NCBI RefSeq assembly: GCF_014654365.1
Contig: NZ_BNAY01000014.1
Span: 62,001-126,000 of the forward strand
DNA: 64,000 nt
Direction of reading: 5' to 3'
Source of the DNA: Amycolatopsis oliviviridis
Lineage (GTDB): Bacteria > Actinomycetota > Actinomycetes > Mycobacteriales > Pseudonocardiaceae
Shown here piece by piece: positions 41,222 through 49,927 of this stretch. The first letter of the stretch is position 1. Each line of letters begins with the position of its first letter. The translations under genes and the position numbers were made by a program. The notes under the pieces are model-generated. The model was not told where the DNA came from. It saw only the letters and a list, made by a program, of their open reading frames with translations, and ran no database searches.

Positions 41222-42508
41222 TCACAGCCGTCCGGCGGCCTTGAGCGCGAGATAGCGGTCGGCCAGCCGCGGGGGCAGCTCCTCGGGCACGGCGTCGACG
41301 ACCTCGACCCCGTGCCGCGCCAGCCGCGCGGTGACCTGGCGCCGTTCGGCCAGCACCCGCTCGGCCGCGGCCGCGTCGTAGACGGCTTCCGCGTCGCCCC
41401 GGCCCGCCGCCATCTCGGCGACCCGCGGATCGGCGACCGCGGCGATCATCAGCTGATGCCGCGAGGTCAGCTTGGACAGCACCGGGAACAGGCCTTCTTC
41501 CAGCGGTGCCGCGTCCAGGCCGGTCAGCAGGACGACCAGCGCGCGCCGCCGGGTCCGCCGCAGCACCTCGGCGATCATCCCCCGCGCGTCGGTCTCGACC
41601 AGCGACGGTTCGAGCGGCGCCATCGCGTTCACCAAGGCGGGCAACAGATCCGACGAGCCCTGGACCGCGGCGCGGACCTGACGGTCGTAGGCGAGGAGGT
41701 CGACGCGATCCCCCGCCCGCGCGGCGAGCACGGCCAGCAGCAGGGCCGCGTCCATCGCCGCGTCGAGCCGCGGCGCGTCGCCGACCCGGCCCGCCGAAAC
41801 CCTGCCGGTGTCGAGGACCAGCACCACGTGCCGATCGCGTTCGGGACGCCAGGTCCGCACCATGACGTCGGACGCGCGCGCCGAGGCCCGCCAGTCGATC
41901 GACCGGACGTCGTCGCCGATCACGTACTCGCGCAGGGAGTCGAATTCCGTGCCCTGGCCCCGGATCAGCACCGCGTTGCGGCCGTCGAGCTGCTGCAGCC
42001 GCGCCAGCCGCGACGGCAGATGCTTGCGGCTGTGGAACGGCGGCAGCACCCGCACGGTCCACGGCACCTCGTGCGACCCCTGCCGCGCCGCGAGCCCCAG
42101 CGGCCCGGTCGACCGGACGGTGACCCGGACCGCCGTCCGGTCGCCGCGCCGGGTCGGCAGGAGCCGGGTGGTCACGACGCGGCGTTCGCCCGCGGGCAAC
42201 GTCAGGCGGTGCCTGTCGTCCGCGCCGGCGCTGGGCGGCCAGGCGTCCCGAAGCCACGCACGCACCGGACGGCCACCGGGATTGGCGACGGTCAGCGTGA
42301 CCTCGCAAGGCTCCCCCAGCCGCACGGACGTCGCGCCGGACCGCGCGAACACCAGCCGCCGCACGCTCCCGGCGAGGACGAGATCCAGCACCACCACCAG
42401 AAACAGCACCGCCGCGGCCAGCCCGATCCCGGCCCACGAGGGCAGCAGGAGGCCGACCACCGGCGCCGCGAGGAGCGCCAGCAGCCCGAGCCGCCCGGTG
42501 ACGGCCAT
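41222..42508 (-). CDS. DUF58 domain protein
   Basis: The 428-aa protein has two N-terminal membrane helices (residues 7-47), then a domain with GTEFDSLREYVIGDDVRSID (the DUF58 signature) and a VWA-like fold (VVLVLDTGR with a MIDAS-type DTG). DUF58 proteins work with MoxR ATPases, perhaps as chaperoned partners or metal-insertion factors. ATG shares one base with the MoxR stop (TGATG). Confidence 0.9.
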   Translation of the reverse strand: MAVTGRLGLLALLAAPVVGLLLPSWAGIGLAAAVLFLVVVLDLVLAGSVRRLVFARSGATSVRLGEPCEVTLTVANPGGRPVRAWLRDAWPPSAGADDRHRLTLPAGERRVVTTRLLPTRRGDRTAVRVTVRSTGPLGLAARQGSHEVPWTVRVLPPFHSRKHLPSRLARLQQLDGRNAVLIRGQGTEFDSLREYVIGDDVRSIDWRASARASDVMVRTWRPERDRHVVLVLDTGRVSAGRVGDAPRLDAAMDAALLLAVLAARAGDRVDLLAYDRQVRAAVQGSSDLLPALVNAMAPLEPSLVETDARGMIAEVLRRTRRRALVVLLTGLDAAPLEEGLFPVLSKLTSRHQLMIAAVADPRVAEMAAGRGDAEAVYDAAAAERVLAERRQVTARLARHGVEVVDAVPEELPPRLADRYLALKAAGRL

Positions 42509-43497
42509 CAGCGAGGAACGGGCACGGACGCGAGGACGCGGTCCAGCACACCGTCGGCCGTCGCGCCTTCGAGTTCGGCCTCGGGCCGCAGATCTAGCCG
42601 GTGCCGCAAAGACGGCCGCGCCAAGGCTTTGACGTCGTCAGGTGTGGCGTAGTCACGGCCCGCGAGCCACGCCCACGCCCGCGTCGCGGCCAGCAGCGCC
42701 GTCGCGCCACGCGGGGAGACGCCGAGGCGCACGGACGGCAGCGTCCGTGTCGCGCGGCAGACGTCGACGATGTAGGCGATCACCTCGGGTCGCACGGTGA
42801 CCCCGGCGACCGCACGCCGCGCGGCGTCGAGCTGGGCGGCCCCGGCGACCGGCTGAATCCCGGCCGCCGTCAGGTCCCGCGGGTCGAAACCCTGCGCGTG
42901 CCGGGAAAGGATGCCGAATTCGTCCTCGCGGGACGGCGTCGGCATGGTCAGCTTCAGCAGGAACCGGTCCAGCTGCGCCTCGGGAAGCGGGTACGTGCCT
43001 TCGTATTCGACCGGGTTCTGCGTCGCGATGACGATGAACGGATCGGGCAACAGCCGGGTCTTGCCGTCGTTGGAGACCTGCCGCTCCTCCATCGCCTCCA
43101 GCAGCGCCGACTGCGTCTTCGGCGGGGTGCGGTTGATCTCGTCCGCCAGCAGGAGGTTCGTGAACACCGGGCCCTCGCGGAAGGAGAACTCGCCGCTGTG
43201 CGCGTCGTAGACGATCGAACCGGTGATGTCGCCCGGCATGAGGTCCGGCGTGAACTGAACCCGGGTGGTCTTCAGGTCCAGCGCGGCGGCCAGCGCCCGC
43301 ACCAGCAACGTCTTCGCCACGCCGGGAACGCCTTCGAGCAGCACGTGTCCCCGGCAGAGCAACGCGATGATGAGCCCGGTGACGGCCGCGTCGTTGCCCA
43401 CCACGGCCTTCCCGACCTCGGCGCGCAAGGCGATCAGCGCCGCCCGCGCCTCGGCCGCGCCGTCCACACTGGACTGTCCGGTCTGTTCGGTACTCAA
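42508..43497 (-). CDS. MoxR-family AAA+ ATPase
   Basis: The 329-aa protein has Walker A GVPGVAKT (near residue 60), Walker B LLADEINR and sensor segment ATQNPVEYEGTYPLPEAQLDRF, the MoxR form. It is a chaperone-like ATPase that remodels a VWA-domain client, here the DUF58 protein next door. TTG start, overlapping the DUF4350 stop (TTGA). Confidence 0.93.
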   Translation of the reverse strand: MSTEQTGQSSVDGAAEARAALIALRAEVGKAVVGNDAAVTGLIIALLCRGHVLLEGVPGVAKTLLVRALAAALDLKTTRVQFTPDLMPGDITGSIVYDAHSGEFSFREGPVFTNLLLADEINRTPPKTQSALLEAMEERQVSNDGKTRLLPDPFIVIATQNPVEYEGTYPLPEAQLDRFLLKLTMPTPSREDEFGILSRHAQGFDPRDLTAAGIQPVAGAAQLDAARRAVAGVTVRPEVIAYIVDVCRATRTLPSVRLGVSPRGATALLAATRAWAWLAGRDYATPDDVKALARPSLRHRLDLRPEAELEGATADGVLDRVLASVPVPR

Positions 43498-44618
43498 GAC
43501 CGCTCCACCTCTCGTTCCACGACATCGAGTCCGTCCGCCAGCCGCACCAGCGCGGCGTCGTCGGCGGGCGGGTCCCCGTACAACAGCGCGCCGATTTCGG
43601 CGGGCGCGCGGCCGGTGCGTCCGGCAACGGACTCCACCAGTGCGGCGGGTTCAGCGTCGCGGGTGAGCCCCAGCAACGGCCTGAGCCGCGCGCGGGCCGC
43701 CTCACGCAGGGTTTCCCCGGCGTGCGCGGTGGCCTTCGCCTTGCGGTACAACCGTGCCCGTCCCTCGGTCGCTTCCGCCGCGCGCACCACGACCGGGATC
43801 GGCTCGGTCACCACCGGCCCCAGCCGCCGGGACCGCCACAGCGCGAGCAGCACCACCGCGACCCCGGCCTGCAGGGCCGCGTACGACCAGCCCGCCGGGA
43901 TCAGTTCGGACAGCGGCTTCTTCTCGTTCTCCAGCGACGGATCGGCGGGCGTCGGCAGATACCAGACCAGCCGCTCGTGCTTGCCGAGCAGCCGCATCGC
44001 GAGCGCCGCGTTGCCCTCGTCGGCAAGCCACTCGTTGGTCAGCGGCTCGGGGGCGCCGAGCACCGTCACCGTCCCTTGTGGACCGGGGACGTCGAGGTAC
44101 GAACCGCCGTAGCAATCCCGCGCCCTGGGCTGCGTGGCCGCGTACTTCAGGCCGCCCATCGTCGCGCTCCCGGCGGCGAGGGGAGCCTCGACCTGGCAGT
44201 CGGGAGCGCGGGTCTCGGTTTCGAGCTGGCCGCTCACCCGCACCCCGGGGAGGACTTCCTCGACCGTGCCGGGACTCGGCCGCACCAGCACGACGTCCTC
44301 GGCGTCCCGCCGGATCTGCGTGAAGGTGCTCTTGGGCACGTATCCGGGCTCGGTGATCAGCACGGTCGCGCCCGTCGCGGCGCCCTTGAGTTCGGCGGCC
44401 GTGTGCACCGTGGTGATCTTGACGCCTTCCCGCTCCAGCAAGGTCGCCAGCGCGCGCCCGCCCGCGGGCTCGTAGGACCCCGGTTCGAGCGCGCCGGTGG
44501 TCTGCTCGCCCTGGACGAGGACGAGCAGCGTCCCGGTCAGCACGAGCAGGAAGACGACCGCGAGCGGAAGCCGCACCCCGCGCCAGATCCGGCGGGCGTC
44601 GGGCGAAACCGAGGTCAT
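43494..44618 (-). CDS. DUF4350 domain membrane protein
   Basis: The 374-aa protein has one N-terminal helix (LPLAVVFLLVLTGTLLVLV), an extracellular domain with TGALEPGSYEPAGGRALATL (the DUF4350 segment), a second helix (YAALQAGVAVVLLALW) and a cytoplasmic C-terminal part. DUF4350 is always found in MoxR/DUF58 operons. ATGA and TTGA overlaps at its ends. Confidence 0.88.
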   Translation of the reverse strand: MTSVSPDARRIWRGVRLPLAVVFLLVLTGTLLVLVQGEQTTGALEPGSYEPAGGRALATLLEREGVKITTVHTAAELKGAATGATVLITEPGYVPKSTFTQIRRDAEDVVLVRPSPGTVEEVLPGVRVSGQLETETRAPDCQVEAPLAAGSATMGGLKYAATQPRARDCYGGSYLDVPGPQGTVTVLGAPEPLTNEWLADEGNAALAMRLLGKHERLVWYLPTPADPSLENEKKPLSELIPAGWSYAALQAGVAVVLLALWRSRRLGPVVTEPIPVVVRAAEATEGRARLYRKAKATAHAGETLREAARARLRPLLGLTRDAEPAALVESVAGRTGRAPAEIGALLYGDPPADDAALVRLADGLDVVEREVERS

Positions 44619-45256
44619 CCGGCCGCCAACGCGACGGGGCGGGCACGACGGCAGCGTTCGTCCAATTCGGACAGTGAGCGGTAGCCTGCCTCGGTGGCCG
44701 GGATCCCGCCGTAGTGGACGTCGTCGAACAACCGGGCGCCGGCGCGCAGCGGGTCCGCGACGTCGAGCAGCAGCCGTCCGGCTTCGAGGGCGGCCTCGTC
44801 GGCGGTCCGGCCGGATTTCTCGTCCAGCAGCGCCCGTTCCTCCAAGGACCGCACCACGGCGCGGAAGATCTCACGGACGGCGTCGTCGAAGTCGCCGCGC
44901 GACGCGGCCTCCTCGGCCGCCTTGCGGTGTTCGCCGGATGCCTTGCGCTGCCCCGCGAACACGGCCCGTCCGCTCTTGGCCGACGTCGCCAGGGGGCCGG
45001 ACCGCACGCGGATCACCACCACCAGCACGATCAGCACGACGACCAGCAGCAGCACCGCGAAGATCCCGCCGGGCACCACGCCGTCGACGGTGTCGAGGAA
45101 GCTCAGCAGCTTTTCGAGCACCCAGCTGAACGCCTCGGACAACCAGCTCGGTTTCGCGTTCTGATAGGCCGATCCCGAGAGCTCCTCGGCGGCGCGCAGC
45201 CGGGCGGTGTCCCGGTCGATGTCGACCGGGACGTCGGTGAGGAAGCGCGTCACCAT
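44615..45256 (-). CDS. DUF4129 domain membrane protein
   Basis: The 213-aa protein has one membrane helix (GGIFAVLLLVVVLIVLVVVI) and a cytoplasmic DUF4129 domain (DFDDAVREIFRAVVRSLEER, GRTADEAALEAGRLL). ATG 45256 overlaps the upstream gene by seven bases; GTG 45253 would give the more usual four. Such proteins are also fused to transglutaminase domains in other clusters. Confidence 0.88.
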   Translation of the reverse strand: MVTRFLTDVPVDIDRDTARLRAAEELSGSAYQNAKPSWLSEAFSWVLEKLLSFLDTVDGVVPGGIFAVLLLVVVLIVLVVVIRVRSGPLATSAKSGRAVFAGQRKASGEHRKAAEEAASRGDFDDAVREIFRAVVRSLEERALLDEKSGRTADEAALEAGRLLLDVADPLRAGARLFDDVHYGGIPATEAGYRSLSELDERCRRARPVALAAG

Positions 45257-46374
45257 GCCTGCGGCGGGGGCGGCGGCGTGATCCCGGCGGCGCGGGCCAG
45301 TTCGATGTCCATGCCCTCGCGGCGCATCCGCTGGTCGATGTAGAGGATCACGGTCACCAGCGCGGTGAACGGGCCGACGACCGTCTGCGCGATCACCGTC
45401 CCCACCGACTGCAGGATCAGGTCACCGGTCGAGGGAACGTACATCTGGTCCAGATTGCCGAAAATGGACAGGAAGGCGCTGAAGCTGAACGGCAGCGTGA
45501 TGATCGACGCCAGGAACGACGAGATCACGTAGGCCAGCAGCAGGATCCCGAACACCCGCCAGAACATGCCCGAGACCAGCTTCACCGACCGGCGGAACGC
45601 CTCCATCACGGTGCCGCGTTCGAGGATGAACGCGGGGCTGGCCAGCGCCCAGAAGGTGTAGGGGATGATCGCGGGCAGCAGGCAGAAGATCGCGCCGACC
45701 AGGATCGCCAGCGTGTAGAGCACGGTCAGCCCGAGCAGCGGCAGCAGCCGCGGCGTGGCCTCCTTCACCGCCTCCTTGAAGGTGACGGGCTTGCCCAGCA
45801 CGGCCCGGCCCATCAGGACGGTCAGGAATCCGGTGAGGATGGTCGTCCCGAGCAGGGTGGCGACGAGCGTGATGAACGACGACGCCAGCGACCCGCCCAG
45901 GACGCCGAGCATCTGGTTCATCAGTTCCTGATCGGTGGCCGCCGGGCCGAGATCGCGGACCTTTTCGAGGTCGCCGGTGGTGTCGACCAGCAACAGCCCG
46001 ACCAGGTTGAGGGCCGCGGTGAGCACGGCGGTGACCGCGGCGGCGCCGAAGACCATCCGCCAGTACCTGCGCATGGCCGTGACCGCGCCGTCGAGGATGT
46101 CGGTCAGGTTCAGCGGCCGCAGCGGGATGACCCCGGGCCTGCCGAGACCGACCTTCCAGTTCGCGTACTGCTGCTGCGGCGGCTGATAGGACGGCAGCGG
46201 AGGCGGCGGCGTCGCCCCGGACGGGGACTGCCACTGCTGCTCCGGCGCCGGTGACGGCGGCACTTCCCCCTGCGGCGGCGTCGGCGTGTCCGCCTGCGGC
46301 TGTGCTGGTTTGTCCGCCTGCGGCTTCGGCGTCTCGGTACCTTCCGGCCCGGACGGTCCGCCGGTCTCCGTCAT
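45250..46374 (-). CDS. GPDPase-type membrane domain protein
   Basis: The 374-aa protein has a disordered N-terminus rich in P, Q and T (residues 1-70) then about six helices. VIPLRPLNLTDILDGAVTAM is the opening of the glycerophosphoryl diester phosphodiesterase membrane domain (DUF7847-like). It is the first gene of the operon with DUF4129, DUF4350, MoxR and DUF58. A scaffold role is inferred. Confidence 0.85.
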   Translation of the reverse strand: MTETGGPSGPEGTETPKPQADKPAQPQADTPTPPQGEVPPSPAPEQQWQSPSGATPPPPLPSYQPPQQQYANWKVGLGRPGVIPLRPLNLTDILDGAVTAMRRYWRMVFGAAAVTAVLTAALNLVGLLLVDTTGDLEKVRDLGPAATDQELMNQMLGVLGGSLASSFITLVATLLGTTILTGFLTVLMGRAVLGKPVTFKEAVKEATPRLLPLLGLTVLYTLAILVGAIFCLLPAIIPYTFWALASPAFILERGTVMEAFRRSVKLVSGMFWRVFGILLLAYVISSFLASIITLPFSFSAFLSIFGNLDQMYVPSTGDLILQSVGTVIAQTVVGPFTALVTVILYIDQRMRREGMDIELARAAGITPPPPPQAW

Positions 46375-46590
46375 GCGACAGCCCCTTACCCGTTCTTGTT
46401 GCTTGCGCCCACTCTTCCAGAGGGCCCGACACCCGGCCAGAGCTGGGGTGACGACACTGATGGGTGACCACTCGCCTCACCGTGGATACCCTCTGCAGCC
46501 AAGCAGTGGGAGGGGAGGCCGTTAGCTCGTTATGCTGAACATCGGACCGGGCGCCCCCGGTTCGCCCCTAGAACCACCGGGACCGACTTG

Positions 46591-47697
46591 ATGACGCAAC
46601 CGCCCCACGGCCAGTGGCCGCCACGCGGCGCCGTCCAGCCACCGCCGGTGCACGGCCAGCCACCTCCCCAGGTGCCCGGCCAGCCCCCTCCTCAGTGGCA
46701 CGGCGCGCCGCACCAGTTCCCGCCGCCGCCACGCCGGTCCGTGGGCGCGATCGTCGGCATCTGCCTCGGCGCGGTCGCCGTGCTGGTCCTCGGTCTGGTG
46801 GCGATCGTTTCACTCAATCGTGACGGCAACGATCACGTGGCGAACGCGGGCTACAGCACCCTGCCGAACCCGCCGTCGTCGACGGAAGTACCGGCGACCG
46901 GTTCGTCGTCGCCCTCGTCCTCGACCAACCCGTTCCCGACGTCGCCGACCAGGGCACCGTCCTCTTCGAGCGGGCCGCAGAAGATCCTCAAGCTCGGTGA
47001 CCACCCGATCCTCCAGGATCCCAACGCCGGCCTGCAGAACCGGGTCTGCACGCTGCCGCAGTGGCAGAGCAGTCAGCAGGCGGCCGAGGCGTTCTTCACC
47101 GCGGCGGGCAAATGCCTCGACAACGCGTGGGGCCCGTTCCTGGAGGCCTACAAGCTGCCGTTCATCCCGCCCGCCCTGCACTTCCCGACCGGGGCCAGCT
47201 TCGAAACCGAATGCGGCACGATCCAGGTGGGCATCGCGACGGCGGCGTACTACTGCGAGAACAACCTCTACGTGCCGTTCCGGGGTCTCCAGACCGACCA
47301 GTACGGCAACAACCCCGGCGTCTACCTGGCCCTCTTCGCGCACGAGTACGGGCATCACGTGCAGGAGGTCGCCGGGCTGATGGACGCTGCCTGGCAGAAG
47401 ATCTACGACTCGGGCCAGAACAGCCCCGCCGGGCTGGAGATGTCGCGGCGCAAGGAACTGCAGGCGCAGTGCTTCTCCGGGATGTTCCTCGGCGCGCACG
47501 TCGACCAGGGCGGCACGGTCAGCCGGGACATGTACAACAAGGCGTGGAACGACCAGGAGACCCGCGGCGACAACACCTCGCGCAGCCAGGACCACGGGAC
47601 GAACGCGCATTACGCGTCCTGGTGGCGGGCGGGCGCGAGCAACAACCGGATCGCCGACTGCAACACCTTCTCGGCCCCTTCGAGCGCCGTTTCCTGA
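46591..47697 (+). CDS. membrane-anchored neutral zinc metallopeptidase, copy 2
   Basis: The 368-aa protein is a paralogue of the one at 34939: P-rich N-terminus, helix GAIVGICLGAVAVLVLGLVA, S/T/P linker and peptidase domain with HEYGHH zinc site and GLEMSRRKELQAQCFSG. The N-terminal and linker regions are shorter. A TTG at 46588 is an alternative start. It is divergent from the GPDPase-domain gene and ends at a family A palindrome. Confidence 0.9.
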   Translation: MTQPPHGQWPPRGAVQPPPVHGQPPPQVPGQPPPQWHGAPHQFPPPPRRSVGAIVGICLGAVAVLVLGLVAIVSLNRDGNDHVANAGYSTLPNPPSSTEVPATGSSSPSSSTNPFPTSPTRAPSSSSGPQKILKLGDHPILQDPNAGLQNRVCTLPQWQSSQQAAEAFFTAAGKCLDNAWGPFLEAYKLPFIPPALHFPTGASFETECGTIQVGIATAAYYCENNLYVPFRGLQTDQYGNNPGVYLALFAHEYGHHVQEVAGLMDAAWQKIYDSGQNSPAGLEMSRRKELQAQCFSGMFLGAHVDQGGTVSRDMYNKAWNDQETRGDNTSRSQDHGTNAHYASWWRAGASNNRIADCNTFSAPSSAVS

Positions 47698-47702
47698 CTC
47701 TC

Positions 47703-47764
47703 GCGTTTCGTCCTCTGGATGCGGTAGTTGCGCGTGCAAGTACCGCATCCAGAGGACGAAACGC
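47703..47764. terminator. family A palindrome between convergent genes
   Basis: Arms GCGTTTCGTCCTCTGGATGC and GCATCCAGAGGACGAAACGC, extended inward by GGTAGTTGC/GCAAGTACC (one mismatch), close a small GCGT loop. The near-perfect stem is about 29 bp. It begins 5 bp after the metallopeptidase stop and ends 8 bp before the opposing stop. Confidence 0.85.
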
Positions 47765-47772
47765 GGACGTCG

Positions 47773-48246
47773 TCAGGCGGCGACGGGGACCCGCGGCCCG
47801 CGCAGCACCAGGAAGACGTACATCCCGCCCGCGAAGCAGCTGAACACCAGCAGAGCCAGCCCCAGCGGCCGCCGCGCGTCGCTGGCGCCCGCCGTCGTGT
47901 CGACGGCGTGCACCGCGATCCCGTCACCCGAGGCACCGTCGGGGACGACGACGTCGATGCGCTCGCCCTTGCCGTGCCCGCAGCCGTTGAGCGATCCCTC
48001 GACCGGCTTGCCGCCGAATTCGAACTTGACCTTCTCGCTGGCCCCGCCGCCCGCACAGGGCGCGGGCTGGACGACCTCCGCCTGCACGGTCGTCCCCTGG
48101 GTTTCGTTCGAGATACCGAACAGCCCCGGCCCGGCGAACCAGGCCAGGAAGATCACCAGCAGGCCGGCACCGGCCGCCACGGCCAGGGAGTTCCACCCCG
48201 GGGTGAGCCCTCTGGCGGGGTCCGATCGCTTGCGCACGTCCGCCAT
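47773..48246 (-). CDS. small membrane protein of unknown function
   Basis: The 157-aa protein has a membrane helix at each end (SLAVAAGAGLLVIFLAWFAG and PLGLALLVFSCFAGGMYVFL) around an extracellular domain with C-X-n-C (PAPCAGG, LNGCGHG). The build resembles DUF3592-like proteins but I do not claim the family. ATG 48246 is chosen; an in-frame start at 48267 would add seven residues. It lies downstream of the K+ channel gene, 59 bp away. Confidence 0.7.
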   Translation of the reverse strand: MADVRKRSDPARGLTPGWNSLAVAAGAGLLVIFLAWFAGPGLFGISNETQGTTVQAEVVQPAPCAGGGASEKVKFEFGGKPVEGSLNGCGHGKGERIDVVVPDGASGDGIAVHAVDTTAGASDARRPLGLALLVFSCFAGGMYVFLVLRGPRVPVAA

Positions 48247-48287
48247 GCTCCCAGAACCTCGCGGCAAAACACAGCGAGCCCTACAGC

Positions 48288-48307
48288 GATAGCAAAGGTC
48301 CCCCGCT
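48288..48307 (+). repeat. single family F word at the K+ channel stop
   Basis: GATAGCAAAGGTCCCCCGCT is a lone F word with changes in its last third. It overlaps the stop codon of the channel gene (48306-48308). The second word and the linker of the full F repeat are absent. Confidence 0.6.
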
Positions 48308-49382
48308 ACCGCTCGATCGTCTCCGCGGAGGTCACCTTCCGGACGTACAGCAGCTTGTCGCCCGGCTCGATCGCGTCCGCCTGCGGAGCGTCCACCCGGT
48401 ACAGAACGCCGTCGCGGACGACGCCCAGCACGATGTCGGGCAGATGCCGCGGCGAGCCGCCCTCTTCGGACGGTTCCACCGGGCGTTCGGCGATCGCGAG
48501 GCCGGACTCGGGGGTGAGCAGGTCCTCGACCATGTCGACCACCAGCGGTGTCGACGTCGCCATGCCGAGCAGGCGCCCGGCGGTCTCGCTCGACACCACG
48601 ACCTGGTTCGCGCCCGACTGCTTCAGCAGGTGGACGTTCTCCGCCTCCCGCACCGACGCCACGATGTGCGACTTCGGCGCGAGCTCGCGGGCGGTCAGCG
48701 TGACCAGCACGGCGGTGTCGTCGCGGTTCGGGGCGACGACGACGGCCTTGGCCCGCTGCACACCGGCGACGCGCAGCACGTCGGCGCGGGTGGCCGAACC
48801 GTGCACGGTCACCAGGCCGAGTGACGTGGCCGCTTCGAGGGCCTGCTGGTCGGTGTCGACGACGACGATGTGGTCGGGTTCGACGTTCTCGTCCCCGAGC
48901 AGCGCGTTGACCGCCGACCGGCCCTTCGTGCCGAATCCGACGACGACCGTGTGGTCACGCACCTTCGTCCTCCACTTTTGGATCTTGAAAGCCTGACGGG
49001 AGCGCTCGGTGAGCACTTCGAGTGTGGTACCGACCAGGACGATGAGGAAGAGCACCCGCAGCGGCGTGATCACCAGGACGTTGACCAGCCGCGCGGACGA
49101 CGTCGCGGGGGCGATGTCGCCGTAGCCGGTGGTCGACAGCGAAACCGTCGCGTAGTAGAGGCTGTCGAGGAAGCTGAGCCCGTCGCCGTTGGCGTCGCGG
49201 TAGCCGTCCCGGTCGAGGTAGACGATCAGCACGGTCGCCAGCAGGGCGAGCATCGCACCGATGATCCGTTTGAAGATCGACCGCATCGGGCTGACCGTCA
49301 GTTCCGGCATCCGGATCACGCCGACGAGCTCGTGGTCCGGGCGGTCGCTCAGCCTGACCGGGAAACGCTTGAGAACCCTCAT
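48306..49382 (-). CDS. potassium channel with RCK/TrkA-N domain
   Basis: The 358-aa protein has two membrane helices (IIGAMLALLATVLIVYL, LVNVLVITPLRVLFLIVLV), the pore loop with selectivity filter TTGYGD, an NAD-binding TrkA-N domain (VVVGFGTKGRSAVNALLG) and a TrkA-C domain at the end. It is a ligand-gated two-helix K+ channel subunit. In mycobacteria its counterpart Rv3200c also adjoins adnB. The DoxX-like gene and family A hairpin separate the two here. Confidence 0.92.
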   Translation of the reverse strand: MRVLKRFPVRLSDRPDHELVGVIRMPELTVSPMRSIFKRIIGAMLALLATVLIVYLDRDGYRDANGDGLSFLDSLYYATVSLSTTGYGDIAPATSSARLVNVLVITPLRVLFLIVLVGTTLEVLTERSRQAFKIQKWRTKVRDHTVVVGFGTKGRSAVNALLGDENVEPDHIVVVDTDQQALEAATSLGLVTVHGSATRADVLRVAGVQRAKAVVVAPNRDDTAVLVTLTARELAPKSHIVASVREAENVHLLKQSGANQVVVSSETAGRLLGMATSTPLVVDMVEDLLTPESGLAIAERPVEPSEEGGSPRHLPDIVLGVVRDGVLYRVDAPQADAIEPGDKLLYVRKVTSAETIER

Positions 49383-49470
49383 GCACAGGCTCCGGCCTGG
49401 TCCGCGTCACTCACGGTCGGGAGGATAGCCGAAGAACCTTACGTTCAGCGCGGTATGCGAAGCTCAGGGC

Positions 49471-49857
49471 ATGTCTTCGGATTCCAAGCCGTCTCAGCGG
49501 CCCGCTTATTTCCTCGCCGGCCTGCTGGGCGCGGCCGGTGTCCTGCACTTCGTCCAGCCGAAGCCCTTCGACGCGATCATCCCGAAGCAGCTCCCCGGCT
49601 CCGCGCGGGCCTGGACCTATGGCTCCGGCGTGGCCGAGCTGGGCGTCGCGGCCGCGGTCGCCAACCCGAAGACGCGACGGCTCGGCGGGCTCGCGGCCGC
49701 GCTGCTGTTCGTCGTGGTCCTGCCGGGGAACGTGAAGATGGCCGTCGACGCCGACCGCCGGAAGGCCCCGAAGCACTGGCGAGCGGCTTTCTGGGCCCGC
49801 GTCCCGCTCCAGATCCCCCTGGTGACCTGGGCGCTGAAGGTGCGCGACCGCGCCTAG
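49471..49857 (+). CDS. DoxX-like membrane protein
   Basis: The 128-aa protein has four helices, with LAGLLGAAGVLHFVQPKPFD first and GVAELGVAAAVA second, the DoxX-like pattern. Function is not known; some DoxX proteins support quinone or redox-stress responses. It is a single gene, divergent from the channel and convergent with adnB. Confidence 0.8.
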   Translation: MSSDSKPSQRPAYFLAGLLGAAGVLHFVQPKPFDAIIPKQLPGSARAWTYGSGVAELGVAAAVANPKTRRLGGLAAALLFVVVLPGNVKMAVDADRRKAPKHWRAAFWARVPLQIPLVTWALKVRDRA

Positions 49858-49865
49858 AAACCCTC

Positions 49866-49927
49866 GCGTTTCGTCCTCTGAATGCGGTACTTGCGCGTGC
49901 AACTACCGCATTCAGAGGACGAAACGC
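49866..49927. terminator. family A palindrome between convergent genes
   Basis: Arms GCGTTTCGTCCTCTGAATGC and GCATTCAGAGGACGAAACGC extend inward by GGTACTTGC/GCAACTACC (one mismatch) to a GCGT loop. Its compensating change (GAATGC with GCATTC, where other copies have GGATGC with GCATCC) keeps the stem paired. Its last base is part of the adnB stop codon. Confidence 0.85.
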
